Below, in pieces: positions 49,386 through 57,976 of a stretch of 64,000 nucleotides of DNA (positions within the stretch are counted from its first letter, which is position 1; each line of letters begins with the position of its first letter). Under the pieces are notes generated by a model. The model was given only the letters and a program-made list of their open reading frames with translations. It searched no databases and was not told where the DNA came from. The translations under genes and the position numbers were made by a program. Source of the stretch: Faecalibacterium sp. (GTDB lineage: Bacteria; Bacillota; Clostridia; Oscillospirales; Ruminococcaceae); NCBI GenBank assembly GCA_020025825.1, contig JAHHRL010000001.1, positions 124,001 to 188,000 of the forward strand, in the 5' to 3' direction.

Positions 49386-51476
49386 TTAGTCCTCGTAGAA
49401 CAGCATCTCGCTGTAACTGGGCAAAGGCCAGTATTCTGCGTCGCACAAAACCTCGGCGGCGTCAGCGTGCTCACGTAGTTTATCCATAGCGGGGATAACG
49501 GTTTCACTTACAAAAACCGCCTTCTTGTCATAAGTATGGAAGGTGCTTTCCAAATCCAGCGCCGCCTGCAAAGCGTCGATAGCATCGCTCATCTCGTCAG
49601 CCTGACGGGAAAGCTCTGCCAGAGTTTTGCTCTCGGCACGGCAGGGCAAATCGCTGCATACAGCACGCTTGGAAGCAATGCTCTCGGCCAATACTGTGGT
49701 GTAATGCACAATAGCGGGCAGCAGCTGCTTGCGTGCCATCTCCAGCATAGTGCGAGCCTCAATGTTCAACACTTTGGTGTAGTGTTCCATTTCAACATCG
49801 TAGCGGCTCTTCATCTCGGTCAGGGTTAAAACGCCAAATTCTTCCATCAGCGCTACGTTCTTGCGTGCAATCAGTGCAGGCAATGCAGAGGGCGTGGTTC
49901 GGTTGTTCGGCAGGCCACGGCGCTCGGCTTCGACTTCCCACTCGTGCGAGTAGCCGTTGCCGTTGAAGATAATGCGGCGATGGTCATGAATGGTACGCTT
50001 GACCAGCGAGATAACCGCAGCACGGAAGTCCTCGGCTTTCTCCAGCTCGTCGGCATAGCCTTTCAGCTCTTTTGCCACAGCAGTGTTCAAAATGGTATTT
50101 GCATCACTTAAATTCTGGGAAGAACCGGGCATACGGAACTCGAACTTATTGCCGGTAAAGGCAAAAGGAGAAGTACGGTTGCGGTCGGTGGTATCCTTGC
50201 TGATTTTGGGCAGAATATCAACGCCAAGGTCCATCTTCATCTTTACAGGGCCGGCATAAGGCGAATCAGAAGCAATTGCGTCAATCACCGCTTCCAGTTC
50301 TTCACCTACAAACAGGCTGATGATAGCCGGGGGTGCTTCGGCAGCGCCCAAGCGGTGCTCGTTGCCGGGGGTAGCTACCGCAGTGCGGAGCAAATCGGCA
50401 TACTCGTCCACGGCCTTAATTACAGCAGCAAGGAATACCAAGAACTGCAGGTTTTCCATGGGAGTTGTGCCGGGGTCAAGCAGGTTTTCGTTTTTGACGC
50501 TTAACGACCAGTTATTGTGCTTGCCGCTTCCGTTTACACCACGGAACGGTTTTTCGTGCTGCAAGCAAACAAGGCCGTGGCGCTGTGCCACTTTACGCAT
50601 CAGCTCCATTGTGAGCAGGTTGTGGTCGATTGCTACATTGGCAGTGTCAAAGATGGGTGCAAGCTCGTGCTGGCAGGGGGCACCTTCGTTGTGCTCGGTT
50701 TTAGCGGGGACGCCCAAACGCCACAATTCCTGGTCCAAATCCTTCATAAAGGCGGCAACGACGGGGCGGATAACACCAAAGTAGTGCTCCTCCAGTTCCT
50801 GACCCTTGGAGGGAGCTGCACCAAATAAGGTACGGCCGGTTAAAATTAAGTCCTTGCGGGCAAGGTAATCTTCTTTCCGAATCAAAAAGTATTCCTGCTC
50901 GGGGCCAACAGTAACGGTAACGTGCTCTACGTCCTTGCCAAACAACTTTAAGATGCGGCAAGCCTGATGAGAGAGTGCTGTCATACTGCGCAGCAAAGGT
51001 GTCTTTTTGTCCAGTGCCTCACCGGTATAGCTGCAAAATGCAGTGGGAATGCAAAGCACATCGTCCTTTACAAATGCATAGCTGGTGGGGTCCCACGCAG
51101 TATAGCCACGTGCCTCACAAGTAGCACGCAGGCCGCCCGAAGGAAAACTGGAAGCATCGGGCTCGCCTTTAATCAGCTCCTTGCCGGAAAACTCCATAAT
51201 GGCGCTGCCGTCTCGCTGAGGAGATACAAAGCCGTCGTGCTTTTCACTGGTAATGCCTGTTAAAGGCTGAAACCAGTGCGTGTAATGCGTAGCACCCAAC
51301 TCCATAGCCCAGCGCTTCATAACGCTGGCTACAACGTTTGCTACCTCAATATCCAAAGGCTTGCCGTTGTGCAGGGTAGCTTTCAGGCTTTCGTAAGTAG
51401 CGCTGGGCAAACGCTCTTTCATTACGTGCTCGTTGAAAACTTTGCTGCCGTAAATCTCCATGATATTTGCTGCCAT
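49386..51476 (-). CDS. glnN: Type III glutamine synthetase
   Basis: Makes glutamine from glutamate, ammonia and ATP. The 696-aa length (about 200 more than GSI), and motifs such as VNVVASVMKRW-type VANVVASVMKRWAMELG, GATHYTHWFQPLTG, EMELM-like TMELMRKVAQRHGL, FRGVNGSGKHNNWSL and the NRTSPFAFTGNKFEFR block, identify the GSIII/GlnN family found in Bacteroides and Clostridia. Dodecameric with opposite ring orientation to GSI. Promoter at 51548-51577. No GlnR-type operator recognised. Confidence 0.96.
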   Translation of the reverse strand: MAANIMEIYGSKVFNEHVMKERLPSATYESLKATLHNGKPLDIEVANVVASVMKRWAMELGATHYTHWFQPLTGITSEKHDGFVSPQRDGSAIMEFSGKELIKGEPDASSFPSGGLRATCEARGYTAWDPTSYAFVKDDVLCIPTAFCSYTGEALDKKTPLLRSMTALSHQACRILKLFGKDVEHVTVTVGPEQEYFLIRKEDYLARKDLILTGRTLFGAAPSKGQELEEHYFGVIRPVVAAFMKDLDQELWRLGVPAKTEHNEGAPCQHELAPIFDTANVAIDHNLLTMELMRKVAQRHGLVCLQHEKPFRGVNGSGKHNNWSLSVKNENLLDPGTTPMENLQFLVFLAAVIKAVDEYADLLRTAVATPGNEHRLGAAEAPPAIISLFVGEELEAVIDAIASDSPYAGPVKMKMDLGVDILPKISKDTTDRNRTSPFAFTGNKFEFRMPGSSQNLSDANTILNTAVAKELKGYADELEKAEDFRAAVISLVKRTIHDHRRIIFNGNGYSHEWEVEAERRGLPNNRTTPSALPALIARKNVALMEEFGVLTLTEMKSRYDVEMEHYTKVLNIEARTMLEMARKQLLPAIVHYTTVLAESIASKRAVCSDLPCRAESKTLAELSRQADEMSDAIDALQAALDLESTFHTYDKKAVFVSETVIPAMDKLREHADAAEVLCDAEYWPLPSYSEMLFYED

Positions 51477-51547
51477 AATTTTCTCCTATCCCTGCCATTT
51501 GTGGGCAGGCCAAACGCTGCACAGCGCAGCGATACATCTACTTTATT

Positions 51548-51577
51548 ATTATAGGGTAACAAAAAGTAAAAAGGCAA
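51548..51577 (-). promoter_or_regulatory. Promoter of glnN
   Basis: Minus strand TTGCCT, 18 bases, TATAAT, about 75 bases before the start. A CTGCCCACAAATGGCAG hairpin lies in the leader. Between here and the CYTH promoter (51578-51726) I see nothing supported. Confidence 0.65.
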
Positions 51578-51726
51578 TTGACGTTTCCTATGAAAGTAAA
51601 GACTTTCCGCATTATCTTTTGGAGAAAAAAGGAATTTTGCACAAATATAGCGCAGACACGACTGATAAGTAATACTTATTCGTCATATTCTGCCGAAAAC
51701 TGCGTGCGTTGCGGAGCAGGCTGTGT

Positions 51727-51732
51727 TATACT
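51727..51732 (+). promoter_or_regulatory. Extended -10 promoter of the CYTH gene
   Basis: TGT-TATACT, 28 bases before the start codon; weak -35. Confidence 0.45.
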
Positions 51733-51760
51733 AAATGCAAAAATGCAGGAGGCATAAAAC

Positions 51761-52258
51761 ATGGAAATCGAGCGCAAGTGGATGGTATCCGGCTGGCCGG
51801 AGGGCTGGGTCGAAGCCCGACGCTTCTGGATGCGGCAGGGATATATTAGTGTACACCCAACTGTGCGTATCCGAGAGGAGGCGCTGCACAGTGGCGATAC
51901 CCACTATGTGCTTTGCTTTAAAAATGGAATCGGCTTATCCCGTGAGGAGCTGGAAACAAATATTACTCCCGAGCTGTTTGCGGATATTGAAAAGCGCATT
52001 ATCGGCAAGCCCCTTATCCCTAAGGAGAGGCGGGATTACAAGTTGCCCGGCGGCTTGATGCTGGAGGTAAACCACGTGGATGAAGGCCAGCCGACAGAGT
52101 TTTGGTATGCGGAGGTTGAGTTTACGTCGGAAGCACAGGCACGTGCTTGGGACCCTGCAAGTTGTGGTCTGGAACAGTATTTGGTTGACGATGTAACCGA
52201 CCAGCCGGGGCAAAGTATGGGCGCCTATTGGAAGCAAACCCGTTTGAATCAGGAATAA
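51761..52258 (+). CDS. CYTH-domain protein (triphosphate tunnel metalloenzyme)
   Basis: 165 aa. The N-terminal MEIERKWMV is the ExExK signature; alternating basic strands follow (RIREEAL, YVLCFKNG, RDYKLPGGLMLEVN), with acidic VEFTSEAQA near the end, as expected for the tunnel fold. Family members hydrolyse tripolyphosphate, thiamine triphosphate or make cAMP; the actual substrate is open. AGGAGG ribosome binding site, own promoter and terminator. Confidence 0.9.
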   Translation: MEIERKWMVSGWPEGWVEARRFWMRQGYISVHPTVRIREEALHSGDTHYVLCFKNGIGLSREELETNITPELFADIEKRIIGKPLIPKERRDYKLPGGLMLEVNHVDEGQPTEFWYAEVEFTSEAQARAWDPASCGLEQYLVDDVTDQPGQSMGAYWKQTRLNQE

Positions 52259-52270
52259 GTAAAAATGCAT

Positions 52271-52302
52271 AAAAAGCGACAGGTACAGCCTGTCGCTTTT
52301 TT
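52271..52302 (+). terminator. Intrinsic terminator
   Basis: AAGCGACAGG/CCTGTCGCTT stem with a short loop and T-run. Confidence 0.92.
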
Positions 52303-52332
52303 GTGTGAAAGGTAAGAATCAACTGCTTTATG

Positions 52333-52369
52333 TTGACAATTACAACAAATGTGTTAATATGTTTCATAT
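52333..52369 (+). promoter_or_regulatory. MarR-ABC operon promoter with palindromic operator
   Basis: TTGACA (52333-52338) with AATATG 17 bases later, overlapping the palindrome ATATG-TTT-CATAT (52357-52369). Placement over the -10 suits autorepression by the MarR protein. Confidence 0.6.
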
Positions 52370-52413
52370 CGAACAATTAGATAGCTGACAATTCTTTGGA
52401 AGGAGGACTTCAA

Positions 52414-52926
52414 ATGGATAAAAAGCAAGAGTGCTGCATGAAAATCGCAGCACAGCAACATATTAAGCCGCCTCGTACGATTGTGACACAAATCCATCGA
52501 ACCGACCATATGCTGTTTCGTCGTGTGAATCAAATCGCACGAGATGCCGGTGTGGAAGATGTAACGGTTACACACGGCTGGATTTTGCGTTACCTTGCAT
52601 TGAACCGCCAGCATGATGTGTATCAGCGTGACTTGGAAAAGCAGTTTTCTGTTACACGAAGCACTATTACCAGTACCTTGCAGCTGATGGAAAAGAAAGG
52701 CTATATCCGCAGGGAGAGCGTGCCGCATGACGCACGCTTAAAACGGTTGCAGCTTACGCCGGAAGGATATGAACTGCACTTAAAACTGCGGGAGTGCTTT
52801 GCTGAGGCCAATGTTCAAATGGAACAGGCGCTTACCCCACAGGAAAACGAGGAGCTGATGCGGCTGCTGGATAAACTGCAAAGCAATTTGCAGGATAAGC
52901 CGCAGCAGGAGACCGCAGCAACCTAA
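52414..52926 (+). CDS. MarR-family transcriptional regulator
   Basis: 170 aa winged-helix protein: VTHGWILRYLALNRQHDVYQRD, recognition helix SVTRSTITSTLQLMEKKGYI, wing RRESVPHDARLKRLQLTPEG. A Cys pair at the N-terminus (ECC) may be redox-relevant but is not family-wide. It precedes two ABC exporter genes with 20 bases between, so it probably represses its own operon and responds to a drug or metabolite. ATG 52414 follows AAGGAGGA. Confidence 0.93.
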   Translation: MDKKQECCMKIAAQQHIKPPRTIVTQIHRTDHMLFRRVNQIARDAGVEDVTVTHGWILRYLALNRQHDVYQRDLEKQFSVTRSTITSTLQLMEKKGYIRRESVPHDARLKRLQLTPEGYELHLKLRECFAEANVQMEQALTPQENEELMRLLDKLQSNLQDKPQQETAAT

Positions 52927-52947
52927 AAAGGGAGGGATTTGACCTAT

Positions 52948-54708
52948 ATGATACAAATGTTCAAAACACTGGGAGCACAAATCAAGCAGTACAAAAAACA
53001 GACGATTTTGGCCCCCTTACTTACTATGATGGAAGCTGTGATGGAAACACTGATTCCCTTTACAATGGCAGCCATCATCGACCAAGGTATCCAAAAAGGG
53101 GATATGGCAGCCATTTTCAAGTATGGCGCAATCATTGCAATGCTGGCATGCTTGGCTTTGCTTTTTGGCGCAACTGCCGGCCGTACGGCTGCACGTGCGT
53201 CTACGGGCCTTGCCTGCAATCTGCGTGAGGCAATGTACCGCAATATCCAGACCTTTTCCTTTGCGAATATTGATAAGTACAGTACCGCAGGTCTGGTTAC
53301 CCGTATGACAACCGATGTCAGCAACGTGCAGAATGCGTTCCAGATGATGATGCGTATGTGTGTGCGTGCGCCGGTAAACCTGATTTGTGCATTGGTCATG
53401 GCACTGCGCATTAGCCCGGAGCTGTCCAAGGTGTTCTTTGTAGCAATGGTGATTTTGCTGCTGGGTCTGGGCTTTATTATTGCTACGGTGTCTAAGCTGT
53501 TTGACCAGGTTTTCAAAAAGTATGATGCACTGAATGCGTCTGTGCAGGAAAATGTAACCGGTATCCGTGTAGTAAAAAGCTTTGTCCGTGAGGACTTTGA
53601 AACCGAAAAGTATCGCACGGCATCGGATAACCTGTATAAGATGTTTGTCAAGGCTGAAACCCGCTTGGCACTGAATAACCCCATCATGATGTTTACCGTG
53701 TATGCCTGCAACATTGCGCTGAGCTGGATGGGTGCAAAAATGATTGTGGGCGGCAGCTTGACTACAGGTCAGTTAACCAGTTTGTTCAGCTACGTGATGA
53801 ATATTCTGATAAGCCTGATGATGCTGAGCATGGCATTTGTCATGTTAAGCATGAGCTCGGCTGCCGGCCGCCGTATTGCGGAGGTTTTGAACGAGCAAAG
53901 CACACAGGTAAATCCTGAACAGCCCCTGACCGAAGTACCTGACGGCAGCATCAGCTTTGAAAATGTGTCCTTTGCGTACAAAAAAGGTGTGGGCAAAAAT
54001 GTATTGCAAAACCTGAACGTGGAAATCAAAGCCGGTGAGACTATTGGTATCATCGGCGGCACAGGCAGTGCAAAAACAAGCTTTGTGCAGATGATTCCCC
54101 GTTTGTATGATGCAACGGAAGGCGTCGTAAAGGTTGGCGGCCGCAATGTGCTGGACTACGATATGGAGGCACTGCGTGACCAGGTTTCCATGGTTCTGCA
54201 AAAGAACGTGCTGTTCTCCGGCACAATTTATGAAAACCTGCGCTGGGGCGATGCCAACGCAACCGATGCAGAGTGCGAGCACGCATGTCAGCTTGCCTGT
54301 GCAGATGAGTTTATCCGCCGTTTCCCCGATGGATATAATACACATATCGAACAGGGTGGTTCCAATGTTTCGGGCGGTCAAAAGCAGCGTCTGTGCATCG
54401 CACGTGCCTTGCTGAAAAAGCCCAAGATTTTGATTTTGGACGATTCGACCAGTGCAGTTGATACGGCAACCGATGCAAAAATCCGTAAAGCATTCCGTGA
54501 GGAAATTCCCGGAACAACCAAAATCATTATTGCACAGCGTATCTCCTCCGTGCAGGATGCAGACCGCATTATTGTGCTGGACGATGGCTGCATCAGTGGT
54601 GTGGGTACCCATGCGGAACTGATGGAAACAAACGAGATTTACCGTGAAGTATACGAGAGCCAAACCAAGGGTGGCGGCGACTTTGATAAACAGGGAGGTG
54701 AGCTGTAA
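52948..54708 (+). CDS. ABC exporter subunit 1 (heterodimeric multidrug type, degenerate ATP site)
   Basis: Permease-ATPase half-transporter, ~586 aa: six transmembrane helices in the first 300 residues and an NBD from ~330. Walker A GGTGSAKTSF near 370, signature NVSGGQKQR, Walker B LILDDSTSAVD with Asp instead of the catalytic Glu, a hallmark of the asymmetric YheI/LmrC-type subunit. Start may be ATG 52948 or the in-frame TTG at 52939; GGAGGG precedes both. The stop overlaps the next start by one base. Confidence 0.93.
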   Translation: MIQMFKTLGAQIKQYKKQTILAPLLTMMEAVMETLIPFTMAAIIDQGIQKGDMAAIFKYGAIIAMLACLALLFGATAGRTAARASTGLACNLREAMYRNIQTFSFANIDKYSTAGLVTRMTTDVSNVQNAFQMMMRMCVRAPVNLICALVMALRISPELSKVFFVAMVILLLGLGFIIATVSKLFDQVFKKYDALNASVQENVTGIRVVKSFVREDFETEKYRTASDNLYKMFVKAETRLALNNPIMMFTVYACNIALSWMGAKMIVGGSLTTGQLTSLFSYVMNILISLMMLSMAFVMLSMSSAAGRRIAEVLNEQSTQVNPEQPLTEVPDGSISFENVSFAYKKGVGKNVLQNLNVEIKAGETIGIIGGTGSAKTSFVQMIPRLYDATEGVVKVGGRNVLDYDMEALRDQVSMVLQKNVLFSGTIYENLRWGDANATDAECEHACQLACADEFIRRFPDGYNTHIEQGGSNVSGGQKQRLCIARALLKKPKILILDDSTSAVDTATDAKIRKAFREEIPGTTKIIIAQRISSVQDADRIIVLDDGCISGVGTHAELMETNEIYREVYESQTKGGGDFDKQGGEL

Positions 54709-56636
54709 TGGCAGGAGCGATGCATGGACACGGCAGACGGGCAATGGGCCCACGCCCTAAAATCGAAAACCCCGGTAAGCTGCTTTGGCGTGTGGCACAA
54801 GAGGTGCTGAAAAATTATGCACCGCACTATGCGCTTGTACTGGTTTGTATTGTGGTCAGCGCACTGGTAAACGTACAGGTCAGTGTATTTTTGCAGACCT
54901 TGATGGACGATTACATTGCGCCGATGCTTACCCAGACAAACCCCGATTTTCAACCGTTATTTATCATGCTGTGCAAAATGGCGTGCCTGTATGCCATTGG
55001 TATTTTGTGCGGGTGGCTGAACAGCTTTACCATGGCATTTATTACGCAGGGCACTTTGCGTAATTTGCGTGTGCGTATTTTCTCCAATATGCAAACGCTG
55101 CCTATTTCTTACTTTGATACCCACGCACATGGTGACATCATGTCAGTATATACCAACGACGTGGATACGCTGCGTCAGCTGATTAGTACCTCCTTACCGC
55201 AGATGCTCAGCTGCACCATTACCATTGTTACGGTATTTGTAAATATGTGCCGTATGAACCTGTACTTAACCGGATTAAGCATCATCATGATTCTGGTGCA
55301 GATGTCGGCTTCACGCTTGTTAGCAGGCAAGTCCAGTAAGTACTTTGTGCACCAGCAGGCAGACTTGGGCGCAGTAAACGGCTTTATCGAAGAAATGATG
55401 GAAGGCCAAAAGGTCGTTAAGGTATTTACCCACGAGGATCGCAGCGTGGAAGATTTCTGCGCATTGAACGAGAAACTGCGTGTGAGTGCTTTTAATGCAA
55501 ACGGCTATGCCAACATGATGATGCCTATCAACGGCCAGCTGGGTAATATCAGTTATGCACTGTGCGCTGTTGTGGGTGCAATTATGATTACCACAGGCTT
55601 TGGTGGTGTAACAGTCGGTACACTGGTAGCATTCCTTGCTTTGAATAAGAGCTTTGGCCGCCCGATTACAGAGATTTCCATGCAGGCAAACAATATCATT
55701 ATGGCACTGGCCGGCGCAAAGCGTATTTTCGATTTGCTGGATACTCCCAGCGAAGAGGACGAAGGCTGTGTCACACTGGTAAGCGCCAAGTTTGGTGCAG
55801 ACGGCGAGCTGGAAGAAGCAGATGAGCGTACCGGAACTTGGGCATGGAAATACCCCCGCCCGGATGGCACAACCACCTATACCCAGCTGAAGGGTGACAT
55901 CCGATTTGACTCGGTTGACTTTACCTATGACGGTAAAAAGACCGTGCTGCATGATATCAACCTGTTTGGTTTGCCGGGCGAAAAGATTGCTTTTGTTGGC
56001 TCTACCGGTGCAGGTAAAACCACGATTACAAACCTGATTAACCGCTTCTATGACATTGCCGACGGCAAAATCCGTTACGACGGCATCAATATCCGTAAAA
56101 TCAAAAAGGCTGACTTGCGCCGCAGCTTGGGTATCGTGCTGCAGGAAACCAACCTGTTTACAGGTACGGTTATGGAAAATATCCGCTACGGCCGCTTGGA
56201 CGCTACCGACGAGGAGTGTATCGCAGCCGCACAGCTGGCAAATGCAGATAGCTTTATCGAGCGTTTGCCCGATGGCTATAACACCATGCTGACAGGCAAC
56301 GGCGCAAATCTGTCGCAGGGCCAGCGCCAGCTGCTGGCAATTGCCCGTGCCGCTGTTGCAGACCCACCTGTGCTGATTTTGGATGAAGCAACTTCGTCCA
56401 TTGATACTCGTACAGAGGAGCTGGTACAAAAAGGCATGGACGGCCTGATGTACGGCCGTACCACGTTTGTTATTGCACACCGTCTGTCTACTGTGCGTAA
56501 TTCGGACTGCATTTTGGTTTTGGAGCAGGGCCGTGTTATTGAGCGTGGCAGCCATGACGAACTGCTGAAAGAGCAGGGCCGCTATTATCAGCTTTACACT
56601 GGTAATGCAGCAAAGAATAGCGAAGTAACTGCATAA
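54708..56636 (+). CDS. ABC exporter subunit 2 (canonical ATP site)
   Basis: 642 aa. A ~25-residue Arg/Gly-rich start, six helices, then the NBD with Walker A GSTGAGKTTI near 430, signature NLSQGQRQ and Walker B LILDEATSSID with the catalytic Glu intact. An acidic insertion (LGxADGELEEADERTG) precedes the NBD, typical of the YheH/LmrD partner. Forms the heterodimer with the preceding subunit to pump drugs or lipids outward. Translationally coupled through TAATG. Confidence 0.94.
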   Translation: MAGAMHGHGRRAMGPRPKIENPGKLLWRVAQEVLKNYAPHYALVLVCIVVSALVNVQVSVFLQTLMDDYIAPMLTQTNPDFQPLFIMLCKMACLYAIGILCGWLNSFTMAFITQGTLRNLRVRIFSNMQTLPISYFDTHAHGDIMSVYTNDVDTLRQLISTSLPQMLSCTITIVTVFVNMCRMNLYLTGLSIIMILVQMSASRLLAGKSSKYFVHQQADLGAVNGFIEEMMEGQKVVKVFTHEDRSVEDFCALNEKLRVSAFNANGYANMMMPINGQLGNISYALCAVVGAIMITTGFGGVTVGTLVAFLALNKSFGRPITEISMQANNIIMALAGAKRIFDLLDTPSEEDEGCVTLVSAKFGADGELEEADERTGTWAWKYPRPDGTTTYTQLKGDIRFDSVDFTYDGKKTVLHDINLFGLPGEKIAFVGSTGAGKTTITNLINRFYDIADGKIRYDGINIRKIKKADLRRSLGIVLQETNLFTGTVMENIRYGRLDATDEECIAAAQLANADSFIERLPDGYNTMLTGNGANLSQGQRQLLAIARAAVADPPVLILDEATSSIDTRTEELVQKGMDGLMYGRTTFVIAHRLSTVRNSDCILVLEQGRVIERGSHDELLKEQGRYYQLYTGNAAKNSEVTA

Positions 56637-56648
56637 ATCGTATAAAAC

Positions 56649-56684
56649 AACGCCCGCTGCGCAAACTGTTGCATAGCGGGCGTT
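56649..56684 (+). terminator. Intrinsic terminator of the MarR-ABC operon
   Basis: AACGCCCGCT/AGCGGGCGTT stem with 16-base loop; T-run is interrupted (TTGCACTTTTT). Confidence 0.7.
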
Positions 56685-56769
56685 GCACTTTTTACATATA
56701 TGAGCAGTTGCCCCTGGGGCTGAAATATGATAAAATCTACCTTACAGCAAAACAGAGAGGGGTGGCGGT

Positions 56770-57813
56770 ATGGCCAGAGATTATAGTGCGGATATGCGCA
56801 GAAAAAAACGTCTGGAACGGCGTATAAAGGGATATCTTCAGTTTGCGGGATGCGTGGCAGCAATTTTGCTGGTAGCCCTTGTGATTACAAAAATTATTGA
56901 TGGCAGTAAAAACCCAATCACAACAGAGCCCTCGGAGGAAAAAATCGGTGTTGTGTCGGAAGTTTTGGCGCCGCTGCCTATGCAGGATACCGGGGATAAC
57001 GGATTGGTTCATGCTGATTTTGGCCCCGTAAAACAGGACGAAAACAGTACAGTGATTCCTTGGAATGCACAAACGATTCGTTTGAAGCAGCGTGGACAGG
57101 TAAATCTGGAATATTTTGGTGATGCGGCCTTTTTGGGCGATAGTATCACAACCGGCTTTATGGATTACAAGGTCAATTTGTCGGGTGCGCTGATTTGTGC
57201 ATACCGTGGTATCGGTCCGGATTCCATCGTAAAGCGCAGCACACAAAACCATGCGGAGCGTGGTCAGGAAATTCCGCTGAACGTGTTGGCTGCGAAGAAA
57301 CCGAAAAAGCTGTATGTGCTGCTGGGTTCCAACAGTTTGACCATTCAGGGCAACGAGGAAGGCTTCCTCGCTTACTACGGTCAGATGTTGGACGAGCTGA
57401 AAAAAGTGATTGCGCCTGGCGGAATCATTTATGTGCAAAGCATACCGCCTGTGCGCCCGGAGGTAACAGCGAATAAACCCGGTTTGGAGAAGAATCGTAT
57501 CCAAGCCATCAACGAGAAGCTTGCGGCCTTGGCAGTAGAAAAGGGCTGCGTTTATATTGACCTGTGGGAAGTTTTGGCAGACGAAGAAGGCAATCTCCGT
57601 GCAGAGAGTTCTGCCCCTGACGGAATCCACCTTTCTGCGGGTAATGGATACGGCGCTTGGGTAGACTATCTGCGTAAGCATACCGTATATGATGCAGCAA
57701 GTCCTTGGACACCCGGCACTGCTTTTTATGTAGAGCCTGCCGATGAGGATGCCGCACAAGAGCCTGCCGCTGATGCAGCCTCGGATGCTGCACAGGATAC
57801 AGCACAAGCGTAA
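56770..57813 (+). CDS. Membrane-anchored SGNH/GDSL-family hydrolase
   Basis: 347 aa. A basic start and a hydrophobic helix (~25-45, FAGCVAAILLVALVITKI) anchor it, with the hydrolase outside. Block I FLGDSITTG near residue 122 holds the Ser; block II around GIGPDS (Gly); block III VLLGSNSL (Asn); block V PDGIHLSA with catalytic Asp and His near 287. This resembles the DUF459/GDSL group acting on cell-surface esters or O-acetyl groups. Ala/Asp-rich tail. ATG follows GGGGTGG. Monocistronic. Confidence 0.88.
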   Translation: MARDYSADMRRKKRLERRIKGYLQFAGCVAAILLVALVITKIIDGSKNPITTEPSEEKIGVVSEVLAPLPMQDTGDNGLVHADFGPVKQDENSTVIPWNAQTIRLKQRGQVNLEYFGDAAFLGDSITTGFMDYKVNLSGALICAYRGIGPDSIVKRSTQNHAERGQEIPLNVLAAKKPKKLYVLLGSNSLTIQGNEEGFLAYYGQMLDELKKVIAPGGIIYVQSIPPVRPEVTANKPGLEKNRIQAINEKLAALAVEKGCVYIDLWEVLADEEGNLRAESSAPDGIHLSAGNGYGAWVDYLRKHTVYDAASPWTPGTAFYVEPADEDAAQEPAADAASDAAQDTAQA

Positions 57814-57834
57814 GCAGTGGATTGATATTAAAAC

Positions 57835-57873
57835 AAAAGCCTTGATGCAGAAAGCTCTGCATCAAGGCTTTTG
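57835..57873 (+). terminator. Terminator of the SGNH hydrolase gene
   Basis: AAGCCTTGATGCAGA/TCTGCATCAAGGCTT stem, AAGC loop, T-run. Confidence 0.92.
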
Positions 57874-57897
57874 TTTGTATTGTGGATAAAGGACAAC

Positions 57898-57948
57898 AAA
57901 AAAGCAAGCAGCACAATGCCTTTCGGCACAGGAGCTGCTTGCTTTTTA
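57898..57948 (-). terminator. Terminator of typA
   Basis: AAGCAAGCAGC/GCTGCTTGCTT stem with an inner GCC/GGC hairpin; T-run on the minus strand. Confidence 0.88.
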
Positions 57949-57976
57949 TGCTATGTGGAAAGAAATATATAAAAGA

